Assembly (NCBI GenBank): GCA_017307275.1
Contig: JAFKFK010000035.1
Span: 1-64,000 of the forward strand
Source of the DNA: Alphaproteobacteria bacterium
GTDB taxonomy: Bacteria > Pseudomonadota > Alphaproteobacteria > Reyranellales > Reyranellaceae
DNA length: 64,000 nt
Reading direction: 5' to 3'
This document shows, piece after piece, positions 27,661 through 36,872 of the stretch. Within the stretch, counting starts at the first letter, position 1; each line of letters starts with the position of its first letter. A program made the position numbers and the translations under genes. The notes beneath the pieces were generated by a model. The model had not been told where the DNA came from. It saw nothing but the letters and a program-made list of their open reading frames with translations, and did no database searches.

Positions 27661-28257
27661 GTGGCGGCACTGCCTCTCCAAGCGAGTGCAGGCCTCTTCG
27701 GCAAGCTGCCGTCGCGTGGAGATTTCGTGCGTGAGGGACTGTCCCGCGACTTCACGGACGCCTGGGATGCCTGGTGGCAGCGCGGCCTGGCCGCCACGCA
27801 GCTCCGGCCTCGCGAAGAGTGGCTCGCGGCCTGGCTGGAGGCGCCGGTCTGGCGTTTCGTCCTGCCGCCCGGTTTGCTCGGCGGGGATGGCATCCTCGGT
27901 CTCTGGCTGCCCAGCGTCGACAAGGTCGGCCGCTACTATCCCCTGACGATTGCCGCCACGGCCCGCAGCGATTGGGCGCCGCATGTGGGGGCGATGACGG
28001 CATTCCTGACGGCCGCAGAAGAGGCCGGCCGGGACGCACTCGAAGTCGACCTCGAACCGGCAGAGGTATGGCAGCGCGTTCAGGTTGCTCTTGTCGCCGA
28101 GGAAGCATCGACACCGGCAGTCGATGTTGCTCCAGGGTACGCAGCGTGGTGGACCGAAGGTGGCCCGCGCGTCGCGGCGCGCTTGGAGACCGGTGCCGCG
28201 CTTCCGGTGGGAGCCCGCTTCGCCGCACTCATGGATGATGGTTGGGGGGCTTCGTAA
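27661..28257 (+). CDS. tagF: T6SS-associated protein TagF
   Basis: A 198-residue TagF/SciT. The N-terminal signature GLFGKLPSRGDFVREGLSRD (about 12-31) and the segment WRFVLPPGLLGGDGILGLWLPSVD-like are characteristic. TagF represses T6SS assembly post-translationally, in known systems through Fha. The start is a GTG 7 bases after the tssM stop; an earlier in-frame GTG lies inside tssM. Its TAA stop overlaps the pppA ATG by one base. In some species TagF is fused to PppA; here they are separate but adjacent. Confidence 0.93.
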   Translation: MAALPLQASAGLFGKLPSRGDFVREGLSRDFTDAWDAWWQRGLAATQLRPREEWLAAWLEAPVWRFVLPPGLLGGDGILGLWLPSVDKVGRYYPLTIAATARSDWAPHVGAMTAFLTAAEEAGRDALEVDLEPAEVWQRVQVALVAEEASTPAVDVAPGYAAWWTEGGPRVAARLETGAALPVGARFAALMDDGWGAS

Positions 28258-29078
28258 TGGCCGACACCAGGATCGATCAGGACGTGGCCCGGTCTGGCAG
28301 CTTCACTTCGTCGGCTGTCACGCATGCCGGTACGGCGAACCGGCTGAACGAGGACGGCTTCGTCAATCGGCCCGATCTCGGCCTCTGGGCCGTGGCAGAC
28401 GGCGCAGGGGGCCATGAGTCGGGGGAGGTTGCCTCGGCCGAAGTCGTCAGCAGCCTGCAGACCATCGAGCCGGGACTCTCCGCCGCGGAGATGCTCGTCG
28501 AGGTGCGTTCCCGCCTTGAGCAGGCGCATTCCCGGCTGCTCGAGGCGGCATCGCAACGTGGCCCCGACGTGCTGATGGCCACGACGGTCGTCGTTCTCCT
28601 GGCACGCGACGACCATTTCGCCTGCCTGTGGGCGGGCGATTCGCGTGCCTACCTGCTGCGCGGTCATTCACTCACGAGGATCACGCGCGATCACAGCCTA
28701 GTCCAGGCGCTGGTCGAGAGTGGGACGATCACGGAAGGGGAGGCGATTGGCCATCCGCACGCCAACGTGATCACCCGCGCCGTAGGGGCCGACGGCGATC
28801 CCCTCGAACTGGAGAAACGCACTGGCCAGCTCCAGGTGGGTGACCGGCTTCTCCTGTGCACCGATGGCCTTTGCAAGACCTTGCCGGAAGAGCAGTTGCT
28901 GGAGCTGCTTTCCGGCGATGGCGACTCCGGGGCCGAACGTCTGGTGGCGGCCGCTCTGACGGCCAAGGTGAACGACAATGTCACGGCAATCACCATCAGC
29001 TTCGGCACCGATCAAGCAGCGGCGATAGACGTCACGACGGTGAATGCGTCGATCCCGACAATGCCGAAGGATGCGTAG
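28257..29078 (+). CDS. pppA: T6SS PP2C-type protein phosphatase PppA
   Basis: A 273-residue Ser/Thr phosphatase of the PP2C/Stp1 type that reverses PpkA phosphorylation of Fha. Metal-binding motifs are intact: GTANRLNEDGF, WAVADGAGGHESGE, WAGDSRAYLLR, TRDHSLVQ, LLCTDGL and the final NDNVTAI. There is no membrane segment. The ATG overlaps the tagF stop by one base; GGGGGG stands upstream. It is the last gene of the plus-strand T6SS operon, ending 14 bp from the convergent PAAR gene. Confidence 0.95.
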   Translation: MADTRIDQDVARSGSFTSSAVTHAGTANRLNEDGFVNRPDLGLWAVADGAGGHESGEVASAEVVSSLQTIEPGLSAAEMLVEVRSRLEQAHSRLLEAASQRGPDVLMATTVVVLLARDDHFACLWAGDSRAYLLRGHSLTRITRDHSLVQALVESGTITEGEAIGHPHANVITRAVGADGDPLELEKRTGQLQVGDRLLLCTDGLCKTLPEEQLLELLSGDGDSGAERLVAAALTAKVNDNVTAITISFGTDQAAAIDVTTVNASIPTMPKDA

Positions 29079-29092
29079 ATCGCGCCGATCGG

Positions 29093-29383
29093 TCAGCCGA
29101 TAAGGACCATCGGATAGCCCATGACGACCGTGCCGCCGTGCGCGGTCAGGCTGCCCAGTTGAGCGGCCGGCCGCCCGCCGAACATCACCGTGAAAGACCC
29201 CATGACGATGGCATCGGGTGGCCCGACGCAGGTCACGATGTCGCCGACGCATGCAGCCGGCATGCCGCCGATCAGCACGGTGGGACAGCCGGGCCCGACA
29301 ATGGGGCCGCCAACATGCGGGACCAGCACCGTGACCATGGGGCAGACATGCATGTCGTTCAGGCGTGCGGCCGGCATGCCCAT
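29093..29383 (-). CDS. PAAR-domain spike-tip protein
   Basis: A 96-residue PAAR protein that caps the VgrG trimer. The pattern MPAARLNDMHVCPM ... GPGCPTVLIGGMPAACVGD ... GSFTVMFGGRPAAQLG gives three PAAR repeats with the zinc-coordinating His and Cys positions. It is a minimal PAAR with no N- or C-terminal extension, so it carries no toxin domain of its own. The ATG overlaps the stop of the upstream small protein by one base. It is the last gene of the minus-strand T6SS operon. Confidence 0.94.
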   Translation of the reverse strand: MGMPAARLNDMHVCPMVTVLVPHVGGPIVGPGCPTVLIGGMPAACVGDIVTCVGPPDAIVMGSFTVMFGGRPAAQLGSLTAHGGTVVMGYPMVLIG

Positions 29384-29982
29384 CAGACCTTCTCCACGTC
29401 GATGCGGCCGGCGCCACCGGCAGCGATGTCCTTGGCCGAGGCGAGAAAGGCGCGAAGCCGTTCGTCGCGGCGGACCGCCGACCCGCGGACGGCAGACATG
29501 GCAACCGCACCGGCGACGGCAAGTCCCGTGAAGTGGGGCTGCGGCGGTACCTTCGGCACATCGGGCGGCGCCATCGAGTCGCCGCTCCAGAAAGCGGCAA
29601 CGGCGGCCCAGGCTTCCGGACTTCCGAAGCCGGATTTCTCGGCTTCCTTCATGGCTGCCCGGCGCTGCTCGTCGGATTGTCGACGCACCCATTCTTCCGC
29701 GGCGTCGCGAGGTCCAGTTTCGGATTCGGGATCGGTGCTGGACGAAGCGGTATGGCGTGCACAGGCACAGGCCCACCAAACGGCCTCGCGGGCCGGCAGG
29801 GCGTGGGCGACAAGCCGGGTCGCTTCGGCCAAGAGGCCCGCCTCCTCAAGTCGGTTCAAAGCGGCAGCCGCCTCCTCGCATCCATCGAGCGCCGCAGTTG
29901 CCTTGGCGTCGAGCTGCAGATGCGGCAGTAAACGCGAAAGCTCTCCGCCGATCTTGTTACGAGAAGGAGGCTGGGCGGGCAT
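29383..29982 (-). CDS. T6SS-cluster protein between VgrG and PAAR (DUF6931-like)
   Basis: A 199-residue, largely helical, Ala-rich protein. The segment LVAHALPAREAVWWACACAR (about 62-81) recalls DUF6931, a family I have seen beside PAAR genes; this is from memory. The C-terminal half has a hydrophobic stretch (LAVAGAVAMSAV) too short for a sure membrane helix. The start at 29982 lies 11 bases after the vgrG stop and the stop overlaps the PAAR ATG, so the three are co-expressed. It may act as an adaptor or chaperone for loading the spike. No enzymatic motif is seen. Confidence 0.7.
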   Translation of the reverse strand: MPAQPPSRNKIGGELSRLLPHLQLDAKATAALDGCEEAAAALNRLEEAGLLAEATRLVAHALPAREAVWWACACARHTASSSTDPESETGPRDAAEEWVRRQSDEQRRAAMKEAEKSGFGSPEAWAAVAAFWSGDSMAPPDVPKVPPQPHFTGLAVAGAVAMSAVRGSAVRRDERLRAFLASAKDIAAGGAGRIDVEKV

Positions 29983-29993
29983 GACGAAGTCTA

Positions 29994-31811
29994 TCAGTTG
30001 ATCATGAGGATGCCGCCCTTGAGCGTCAGCATCGCGGTGCCGTTGACGGTCGTCATCGTGCCTTTCAGGTCCGTCATCACTGTGCCTTCCACCTTCACCA
30101 TCATGCCCTTCACCGTGACGCCCATCTGGTCCACGGTGATGGTGCTCGAACCGACTTTCAGCGTGATGGATTGAAGGGCTTCCATGGAGATCTTGCCGAG
30201 GCTGGTCGTTACCGAAACGTCGCCCATGTCCAGCTTCGTGGTTTGATTGCCTTTCTTGAGCGTGACGTCCTCGTTGCCGGTAATCACGACCGTGCGGTCG
30301 TTCTCGACCTCGACCTTCATGTCCTTCTGCGCATGCAGGAAGAGCAACTCCTTGCCCTTCTTGTCGTCGACCGAGATCTCGTTGAAGTCGTCCGAGCCGC
30401 CCTTGGTCGTGGAGCGCGAACGAAACCCGAGTTTCGTCTTCTCGCCGACGGGAAAGATCGGCTTGTCGTTGCCGTTGTAGAGACCGCCAACGACGATCGG
30501 CCGGTCCGGATCGGAGTCCATGAAGGCGACGGCGACTTCCGTGCCCACGCGGGGGATGAACTGCGCGCCCCACTGGTCGCCGGCCCAGGGCTGCACGACG
30601 CGCGCCCAGTTGCCGCTGTCGGCGGTTGCGTCGCCGCGCCAGTCCCAGGGGAAACGGATTTTTACGCGCCCGTAATCGTCGGTGTAGATTTCCTCTCCAT
30701 CGGGACCGACGACGATGGCGGTGTGCAACCCCTCCATGCGCGGGCGTAGCGTTTCCATTGGTTCGCGCCAGGGCACCGTATTCGGGAAGGCCGAGAAGCT
30801 GTTCAGGTAGCTCGCCATTCCTCCGCTGGCCCACCCCGACGTGTCTTCGGCAGTGTGCGTGATTTCACGGACGACATAGACGGTCTCGGCGCCGCTCTTG
30901 TCGCGGAACTTGTACTTGCCGCCGGCGAAGAGGCCGGCCAGTGCACCATTCGCCTCGATCAGGGAAACGGACGCTTCGGAGGCTTCCATCCGCCGCTTGG
31001 CCCGCTCCTTGGCCTGCGAGGTGTCGTAGGTCAGGGCTGGCCACTGGAACACCGGACGATGATTGGTTCCGCCATGCTTGAGGATCGTGCTCTGCTCGAC
31101 CTTGAGATTCTTACTGGGCGATTCGTCGTCGTAGTCGCGCAGGGTGATCTTGCCCTCGGCGAACTCCTCGATTCGTCGATGTTCGCTCAGCATGTCCGTC
31201 GCGTCGCCAACCCCAAGTCGGACGGTGGCGTCGGCAATAGCGGTGAACCCATTGTTGTCGTTGGTCACCACGAGTGTGTGTCCGTCGGACGCGTGCTCGA
31301 AGAAATAGTACCAGCCTTCTTCCTCCATCAGCCGGGTCACGAAGTCCAACGACGTCTCGTTGTATTGCGTGGTCACCTTGCGCTGCGGCGGCTGGGAGTA
31401 GAGACGAAACGCCGTTTTCGTTACGCCCATTTCATCTAGGATCGTCTTGATGATGTCTTCGGCGGTCTTGTTGAAGAACAGGCGGCAATCGCTACGAATG
31501 TCGGCGTGTGCGAGCTGCGGTTCGAGGACCATTAGATAGAGCGAATCGGTATGACCTTCCCGCTCGATGAGGCTGAACCGGCTGACGATGCCGTGGAAAT
31601 AACGGGTGGTCTCGTTGCCATGGCTGACGGCCAAACAGGCCGGCTTGTTCAGCATCGCCCGCAGGTCGATCTTGTCGTCCGTCGTCGGCACCGCTTCGAT
31701 CTCGAAGCGAAAGAGATCGCAGATGATCTCGTGCGCCACCATCCGAATAGGATGCAACGGCGACTCCGCCGTGCTTGTGAGTGACAGTAGCGGTTTCCTG
31801 TCGGAGGGCAT
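29994..31811 (-). CDS. vgrG: T6SS spike protein VgrG (TssI)
   Basis: A 605-residue VgrG. The gp27-like base spans about 1-380 (LDFVTRLMEEEGWYYFFEH), the OB-fold and neck about 390-470 (DDYGRVKIRFPWD, then GNWARVVQPWAGDQWG and PRVGTEVAVAFMDSDPDRP). The needle of beta-helical repeats (VTLKKGNQTTKLDMGD and similar) ends in GGILMIN. There is no C-terminal effector extension, so this is a structural VgrG. It forms the puncturing tip with the adjacent PAAR protein. The upstream methyltransferase gene is 119 bp away, a gap that could hold a separate promoter. Confidence 0.97.
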   Translation of the reverse strand: MPSDRKPLLSLTSTAESPLHPIRMVAHEIICDLFRFEIEAVPTTDDKIDLRAMLNKPACLAVSHGNETTRYFHGIVSRFSLIEREGHTDSLYLMVLEPQLAHADIRSDCRLFFNKTAEDIIKTILDEMGVTKTAFRLYSQPPQRKVTTQYNETSLDFVTRLMEEEGWYYFFEHASDGHTLVVTNDNNGFTAIADATVRLGVGDATDMLSEHRRIEEFAEGKITLRDYDDESPSKNLKVEQSTILKHGGTNHRPVFQWPALTYDTSQAKERAKRRMEASEASVSLIEANGALAGLFAGGKYKFRDKSGAETVYVVREITHTAEDTSGWASGGMASYLNSFSAFPNTVPWREPMETLRPRMEGLHTAIVVGPDGEEIYTDDYGRVKIRFPWDWRGDATADSGNWARVVQPWAGDQWGAQFIPRVGTEVAVAFMDSDPDRPIVVGGLYNGNDKPIFPVGEKTKLGFRSRSTTKGGSDDFNEISVDDKKGKELLFLHAQKDMKVEVENDRTVVITGNEDVTLKKGNQTTKLDMGDVSVTTSLGKISMEALQSITLKVGSSTITVDQMGVTVKGMMVKVEGTVMTDLKGTMTTVNGTAMLTLKGGILMIN

Positions 31812-31930
31812 CTGCTACGGCATCCCAGTGGGTAGAAGCCACATTGTGGCCAACTCTCCCAAGCCGATACGGTAGCCCAGCCCAACCGGAAAGGGAACAA
31901 GCATGGCGTGGCGCGCCTGACGGCGTCTCC

Positions 31931-33439
31931 CTATTCCGGCACGATCCGAAGCTGACGAAGGATCGGAACGCGCTGCTCGATGGCAGCGTTCACCACCTCC
32001 CGAACCTTGTCGCGCTTCTCCGGCAGGATGTCGGCGCTGAGCTGTTCTATCCATGCGTCGGCACGATCCTCGCGTTCTCCGGACAGGAGCCGGTCCGCGA
32101 TGAACTGCACAAGCGGCGGCGCCAGGAGGCCGCCGCCCAGCCTCGACGAAGCAAGCCCGCTCGACGTCTTGGCTTCCGCGATCGACCGCACACGCGCCCC
32201 GAGGACGCGATTCAGCCGGTCGGCAGAAGTGGGCTGCAGTCCATAGGGGCTCAGCGCGACCTGGCATTGATTGGATCCGACCAGCACGCCGATCAGTTCC
32301 GCAGGCGTGCTGCGTCCGGGCTCGAGCGCAAGCAGCTCGGCGATTGTCGCCGGGCCCCGCATGGCCGCCACCATCATGTTCTTCAACGGGTCGGACATTT
32401 CCGCCTTGCCTGCGGGTACGTGCAGTGTCGTCTGCAGTTCTCCCGGGCTGACCACGGGTATCAAGGTCAGGCGTGCGATCCTGGCATCGCGCTCTTCGTT
32501 GCTCAGCCGCCTGGCGCCACGGACAAAGACGTCGTGGCGTAGCTGCCGCGGAAAGCAAGTATCCTTGATCAGTTCGCGCATGATCGGGTCGTTGTAGCGA
32601 TCCAGCAGCGCGCGCTGCTCCTCCGTCAGCATCAACTCGTTGAAGTTCTCCAGCGGATTGGCCGAAGCGACCCAGTCCAGCTTGGCTCCCGCCATCGCCG
32701 CGGCGACGTCGGCATGGAAGGCGGGCGCCCAATGTGCGCTCATGAACTCATGCGACAGATACTCTGCCGCCATGGCGCTTGTCGTGTCGATGAGATCGCT
32801 CGCGAGCGGGCTCTCGACCAGATACTTGCCTCCGGCAGCCTTGATGTCGCGAGTGAGGGTGAGGCCTGTCTGCGCTTGCAGGTCGCTGCGGCCAGCGGAT
32901 CGGATGCCGGCCTCGTAGACGAGGCGCTGCATGCCGATGGCCCCCTGCCAGGCAGGCAGGGCGTTGTAGCTCACATGCACGACGCCGCCGGGACGTGTCT
33001 TGGCGGCAAGGAGCCGGACGATCCCGGCCCGAACATCGCTGCTTACCCAGGACCACAGACCATGCATGCTGACGAAGTCGGCCGCCGGCATCGCCCTTCC
33101 TTCCGCGCTTTCGGCGAACTGCGAAAGGTCGGCTTCAACGAAGTGGATGTTGTCGAGGCGGGCCGCCCGGGCAAGGCCCGCCCCGACAGCAATATGGGCC
33201 GGGTTGTAGTCGATTGCGGTCACCTGCCATCCCGGATTGGCAGCAGCGGTCAGCAGCGCGCCGATGCCCATGCCGCATCCCAGTTCGAGATAGCAGGCGT
33301 GGTCGTCGGGTTCGGGAAGGTCGATGGCCACGCCGCCGATACAGCAGGCCAGGGCCAGGCGCATCGGCGACTGCTGGACGTAGTAACCCTCGATATACGC
33401 AACGTCGGCTACGTAGCCGTTGCTCCACGGTCGGCTCAT
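31931..33439 (-). CDS. SAM-dependent methyltransferase with regulatory domain, inside the T6SS operon
   Basis: A 502-residue class I methyltransferase. The SAM-binding motif YLELGCGMGIGALL (about 49-62) is followed by the acidic motif-II end (VTAIDYNP) and motif with EADLSQF. The middle and C-terminal part (about 215-500) fits the methyltransferase regulatory domain (MethyTransf_Reg). No signal peptide or membrane helix is seen. Its ATG overlaps the tssG stop (ATGA), so it is translated with the baseplate genes, and vgrG follows. This is not a core T6SS component; it could modify a T6SS part, serve as cargo, or be a passenger. The substrate is unknown. Confidence 0.85.
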   Translation of the reverse strand: MSRPWSNGYVADVAYIEGYYVQQSPMRLALACCIGGVAIDLPEPDDHACYLELGCGMGIGALLTAAANPGWQVTAIDYNPAHIAVGAGLARAARLDNIHFVEADLSQFAESAEGRAMPAADFVSMHGLWSWVSSDVRAGIVRLLAAKTRPGGVVHVSYNALPAWQGAIGMQRLVYEAGIRSAGRSDLQAQTGLTLTRDIKAAGGKYLVESPLASDLIDTTSAMAAEYLSHEFMSAHWAPAFHADVAAAMAGAKLDWVASANPLENFNELMLTEEQRALLDRYNDPIMRELIKDTCFPRQLRHDVFVRGARRLSNEERDARIARLTLIPVVSPGELQTTLHVPAGKAEMSDPLKNMMVAAMRGPATIAELLALEPGRSTPAELIGVLVGSNQCQVALSPYGLQPTSADRLNRVLGARVRSIAEAKTSSGLASSRLGGGLLAPPLVQFIADRLLSGEREDRADAWIEQLSADILPEKRDKVREVVNAAIEQRVPILRQLRIVPE

Positions 33440-34509
33440 GGATGTCCTTCGACGACTTCACCCTCGAATACGGCGTCGTCAGCATCCGTCCGTCGAGGGA
33501 GGACCGTGGATGTTGGTAGCCAGGTGTTCCAGCCCAGAAGCGGCCCAGCGCCACCGGCGCCGGCCGCGTCCGGACTGGACAGGGCAAGCGGCGGGACGGC
33601 GTTGTGAGCGAGCACGGGATTGATGGCGAAGCCGACTTCGAAGCCCACGAAAGCGCGCACCAACGACACCAGTTCGCGCAGCAGTGGACTATTCGGCAGC
33701 AGCCGCTCGAAATAGGGCAGGTCGAGCGGGCCGATCTTCAGAACGATCCGCGCCTGCTGGTCCCAGGCGCGCACGCCGGCTGCAGCGTCGATGCCCAGCT
33801 GACTGAAGGCACCAAGGGAAACACCGGTCGGCAGGCAGGTACGCTGATCTACGGGGAGAGCCATCCAGGCACCGGCAAACTGGTTGACCTTAACGGGTCG
33901 TCCCAGCCAGTCCGAGGCAAGGGCTTCGAGGCGGTCGGTCGAACGGGGATGGGCGGAAAAGAAGCCAGCGTAATGGCGCAGTGCCGCCGGGCCGGCCAGC
34001 AGGCGGTTGGCGAGATGTGGCGTGGCGTAGCCAGTCAGCGCCAGCAGGACATCGGCAACAGGATCGGCCGGCTTCTGCGGCGATGCCAGCAGGCCGGAGT
34101 CGGCCGCGCGATGCGGACGGTATTTTACGCCGGCAGCCGCGAAGGCCGCGATCATGCGATGCGAGACGACGTCGAGAAAATCGGTAAGGGAGAAGGAGCG
34201 CGTCCGTTGATCGGCAACGACCGCATCGGAGTATTGCCGCGGCAGCACGCCAACCGGGCCGGTCAAACCGATGAGCCCGACCGTGACGCGGGGCGCGGCC
34301 TCCTTGGAGTCGGGCCGTACTTCGGTCACTTCGGCGCTGGAGTAGGCCGATCCGGCGACCGCGGTGAACCTTGTCGCCTCGGCGGGATCCGGTTGGCGGC
34401 GATGAAAGGTGAGAAGTCGCACCGCCGCATCGAACGTGAAGCGCCGCGGTTCCGCCTGCAGACGTGCCCAGGCGCTGCGGCGGCGTCGGCTTTTGGGCAG
34501 GTCGGTCAC
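33436..34509 (-). CDS. tssG: T6SS baseplate protein TssG
   Basis: A 357-residue TssG (VasB/ImpH). It has the N-terminal segment FTFDAAVRLLTFHRR and the conserved GLTGPVGVLPRQYSDAV block; the C-terminal part (RIVLKIGPLDLPYFERLLPN) is standard. It forms the baseplate wedge with TssE, TssF and TssK. I chose the GTG at 34509 because it overlaps the tssF stop (GTGA); an ATG at 34542 is the longer alternative. The stop overlaps the methyltransferase ATG. Confidence 0.94.
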   Translation of the reverse strand: MTDLPKSRRRRSAWARLQAEPRRFTFDAAVRLLTFHRRQPDPAEATRFTAVAGSAYSSAEVTEVRPDSKEAAPRVTVGLIGLTGPVGVLPRQYSDAVVADQRTRSFSLTDFLDVVSHRMIAAFAAAGVKYRPHRAADSGLLASPQKPADPVADVLLALTGYATPHLANRLLAGPAALRHYAGFFSAHPRSTDRLEALASDWLGRPVKVNQFAGAWMALPVDQRTCLPTGVSLGAFSQLGIDAAAGVRAWDQQARIVLKIGPLDLPYFERLLPNSPLLRELVSLVRAFVGFEVGFAINPVLAHNAVPPLALSSPDAAGAGGAGPLLGWNTWLPTSTVLPRRTDADDAVFEGEVVEGHP

Positions 34510-36341
34510 AGTAACACCTGGCTGCCGGCGCGGGGCGGCCACTTGGCAACGGCTTCGGGACGTCCGCGCAGGCGTGCCTCGGTCCGCACGAACGAATTTA
34601 CGGTCGCATGCAGAGCGAGGAAGCGGTCCAGCACGGAGGCGAGCACGTAGAGCCCGCTGGTCGTCCAGGCCTGGCCATCGAAGGTCAGGGTTACGTCCAG
34701 TCCACGGCAGAACCCGCCGGCGCGTTTGCCGGGGCCGCTGAGTCCCGGAATGCGGGCAGTTCCGGGGCGCGACGAGACGTCGAGCAGGGCGCGGATAGCG
34801 GCTCGTGATTCAGTTGACTCGCGGCAATCGTAGAGGCGCAGCACCTCGCGCAACGCTTCGGCTGCTGCTTCGCCACCGACGACGCTGAGATGCCCCAAAG
34901 AAAGATGGGAGATCAGCCGCCAGAAGCCGCGTTCCTGGAGCGGCATACGCAAAGTCGGCGTCGGCGCAGTGAGGCAGGTCAGCCCGGTGACGACCGCGGC
35001 ACCCTCCACCAGTCGCAACGTCGGTCGTCCGCCACCGAACGGCAGCGATGCCGGCAGGTCTCGATTGCAGCAAAGGGCGTCGATCGACAGAACCCCGGTC
35101 GCCTCGTCCTGGGGATCGAAGCCGGCATCGTGCGGCAGCAGGAAGACGTCGGTGCCGCGGATGCCGCCGGTTGTTTCGCGACGTGCGGTGCCGAAGAACC
35201 GGCCGACATCGGCCGCATCACCTGTGTGGCGACGCGTCAGCCGATGGAAGGGCTGCCAGGTGCGGAATTCGCCCCCGGGAAGGCTTTCGCGAACGCGTTC
35301 GACCGACCAGATTTCCAGGCTCGCGGGCCGGCGGACATCCGGTTCGATCCGATATTCGATGCTCGTGTGGTCGAGCTGTACGGGGTCGCACTTCTGCTCG
35401 AACAGATTGACGATGGGCGTGCAGCCGAGCGTCAGGCTGGATGCCTGGATCGATCGTTCGAGATCCGGTATCGCGCGGTCGAGATAGATGAAGATGTCCA
35501 TTCGATTGCCGGCCGACACCATGGTCTTGGCATCGAGGCGATTAATGTCGATGAACAGGAACTTTTCACGGGCAGCGAAATACTCGCTGAGGAGGCGGAA
35601 GCCCGAGAAGGAGCGCGCAGGCCACGGGAAGAGGGCTTCTTCCGGCGCGAACCCGACAGCCTGCAATGCCTCCGGTGGCAGAATCACCGGCCGCGCGTCC
35701 GTGTGATCGTCGGCAAGGGCGATCGACACGGTGTGCGCCAGCAGAAGTTCGAGGAGCAGCGACCCCTGTTCGCCACCCAGGAAGAAGCGCAGCTTGTCGA
35801 GGCCGAGCTGCGTGAAAGTGACGGCGGGGTCTGCGCACCGCAAGGTGATCCGCAGGCACGACACAGCCTCTTCCGCCGCCGGATTGGGCGGGGCGGGCAG
35901 GGGCATGCCCGAAAGACGGACCGCTTCGACCTCGATGGGCCAGAGCGTCAACGGATAGGCCGTGCGGAACTGGCAGGGCTCGCCACCGACCGGCTCGCTT
36001 TCGATGGCGAGCCCGGCCGGCAGGTGGGCAGGTCCCGGCATGCCCGGATCGGCGGCGAACCGGGTGATCGCCACCGACGGCATGGGCGCGAGATAATGCG
36101 GGTAGAGGACCGAGAGCAGGCCGTCGGTCAGTTCCGGAAACTCGTCGTCGAGCCGGTGCTGTACGCGGGCGCCCAGGAAGGCAACACCCTCGAGCAGGCG
36201 GCCTACATGCGGATCGTCGACGGTATCCTTGGTCAGGCGCAGGCGACCGGCGATCTTGGGGTGACGCTCCGCGAATTCGCCGGCCAGTCCCCGCAAAGCC
36301 TGAAGTTCCCGATTGAAATAGGCGAGCAGCGCGTCCGACAC
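34506..36341 (-). CDS. tssF: T6SS baseplate protein TssF
   Basis: A 611-residue TssF (VasA/ImpG). The N-terminus LLAYFNRELQALRGLAGEFA and HPKIAGRLRL is diagnostic, and the segment VEGVAFLGARVQHRLDDEFP-like (about 51-70) is conserved. Full length for the family (about 590-630). It is the main wedge component of the baseplate with TssG. It lies 3 bp from tssE upstream and overlaps tssG downstream. Confidence 0.96.
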   Translation of the reverse strand: MSDALLAYFNRELQALRGLAGEFAERHPKIAGRLRLTKDTVDDPHVGRLLEGVAFLGARVQHRLDDEFPELTDGLLSVLYPHYLAPMPSVAITRFAADPGMPGPAHLPAGLAIESEPVGGEPCQFRTAYPLTLWPIEVEAVRLSGMPLPAPPNPAAEEAVSCLRITLRCADPAVTFTQLGLDKLRFFLGGEQGSLLLELLLAHTVSIALADDHTDARPVILPPEALQAVGFAPEEALFPWPARSFSGFRLLSEYFAAREKFLFIDINRLDAKTMVSAGNRMDIFIYLDRAIPDLERSIQASSLTLGCTPIVNLFEQKCDPVQLDHTSIEYRIEPDVRRPASLEIWSVERVRESLPGGEFRTWQPFHRLTRRHTGDAADVGRFFGTARRETTGGIRGTDVFLLPHDAGFDPQDEATGVLSIDALCCNRDLPASLPFGGGRPTLRLVEGAAVVTGLTCLTAPTPTLRMPLQERGFWRLISHLSLGHLSVVGGEAAAEALREVLRLYDCRESTESRAAIRALLDVSSRPGTARIPGLSGPGKRAGGFCRGLDVTLTFDGQAWTTSGLYVLASVLDRFLALHATVNSFVRTEARLRGRPEAVAKWPPRAGSQVLL

Positions 36342-36344
36342 CCG

Positions 36345-36872
36345 TCAGCTCTCCTCTTCGGAAACGGTCACGGTCTTGGCGACGAGATCGACGACGGTAT
36401 CGAAGATGATGGGCTCGGGCGCCGGCTCGGCACGGAGCATCGCATCGATCCGCAGCCGCAGAGTGCCGCTCGTCCTGTCGGTCGCCTCGACGAGCGAGAC
36501 CCGGAGGTTGGTGATGCGCGGCTCGAAGTTGCGAATGCATTCCTCGACGTGCAGGCGCAGTTCCTCGCGCCGGCGCGGATCGTTGAAAGCACCGGAGGCG
36601 AAATCGGGCAAGCCGAACGCGACGAGGGAGTGTTTCAGTTCTGAAAGATCGGGATCCCAGGAGCGCCACCGTCGGCGGGCGTTCAGCAGTTCTTCGAGAT
36701 CGCTGCAGACACTGGCCCGCAAGACGGCCATTGCGGCCGACGTCGAAAGCGCGCGATCCGTCTGCTCCGTCGGCTCGGCGTCGATGAGCCTGTCGAGCAG
36801 CGGAAGCTGCGCTCGCCGCGCTCGCGCGGTGCCTTTGCTTTCCGAGGCGAGGCGTCCTCTGGCGTCGCTCAT
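36345..36872 (-). CDS. tssE: T6SS baseplate protein TssE (gp25-like)
   Basis: A 175-residue gp25-like lysozyme-fold protein that starts sheath polymerisation. Recognisable segments are LPLLDRLIDAEP (N-terminal), VCSDLEELLNARRR (about 80-93), the FGLPDF block, and the C-terminal LRLRIDAMLRAEPAPEP ending in the acidic tail VSEEES. The ATG at 36872 overlaps the tagJ stop (ATGA); the open frame extends further upstream but only inside tagJ. Confidence 0.94.
   Translation of the reverse strand: MSDARGRLASESKGTARARRAQLPLLDRLIDAEPTEQTDRALSTSAAMAVLRASVCSDLEELLNARRRWRSWDPDLSELKHSLVAFGLPDFASGAFNDPRRREELRLHVEECIRNFEPRITNLRVSLVEATDRTSGTLRLRIDAMLRAEPAPEPIIFDTVVDLVAKTVTVSEEES

Noticed and set aside
29383..30834. 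Long 483-codon frame reading from inside vgrG into the small protein
   Set aside because: The first two thirds are an out-of-frame shadow of vgrG; only the last 199 codons from 29982 are credible.
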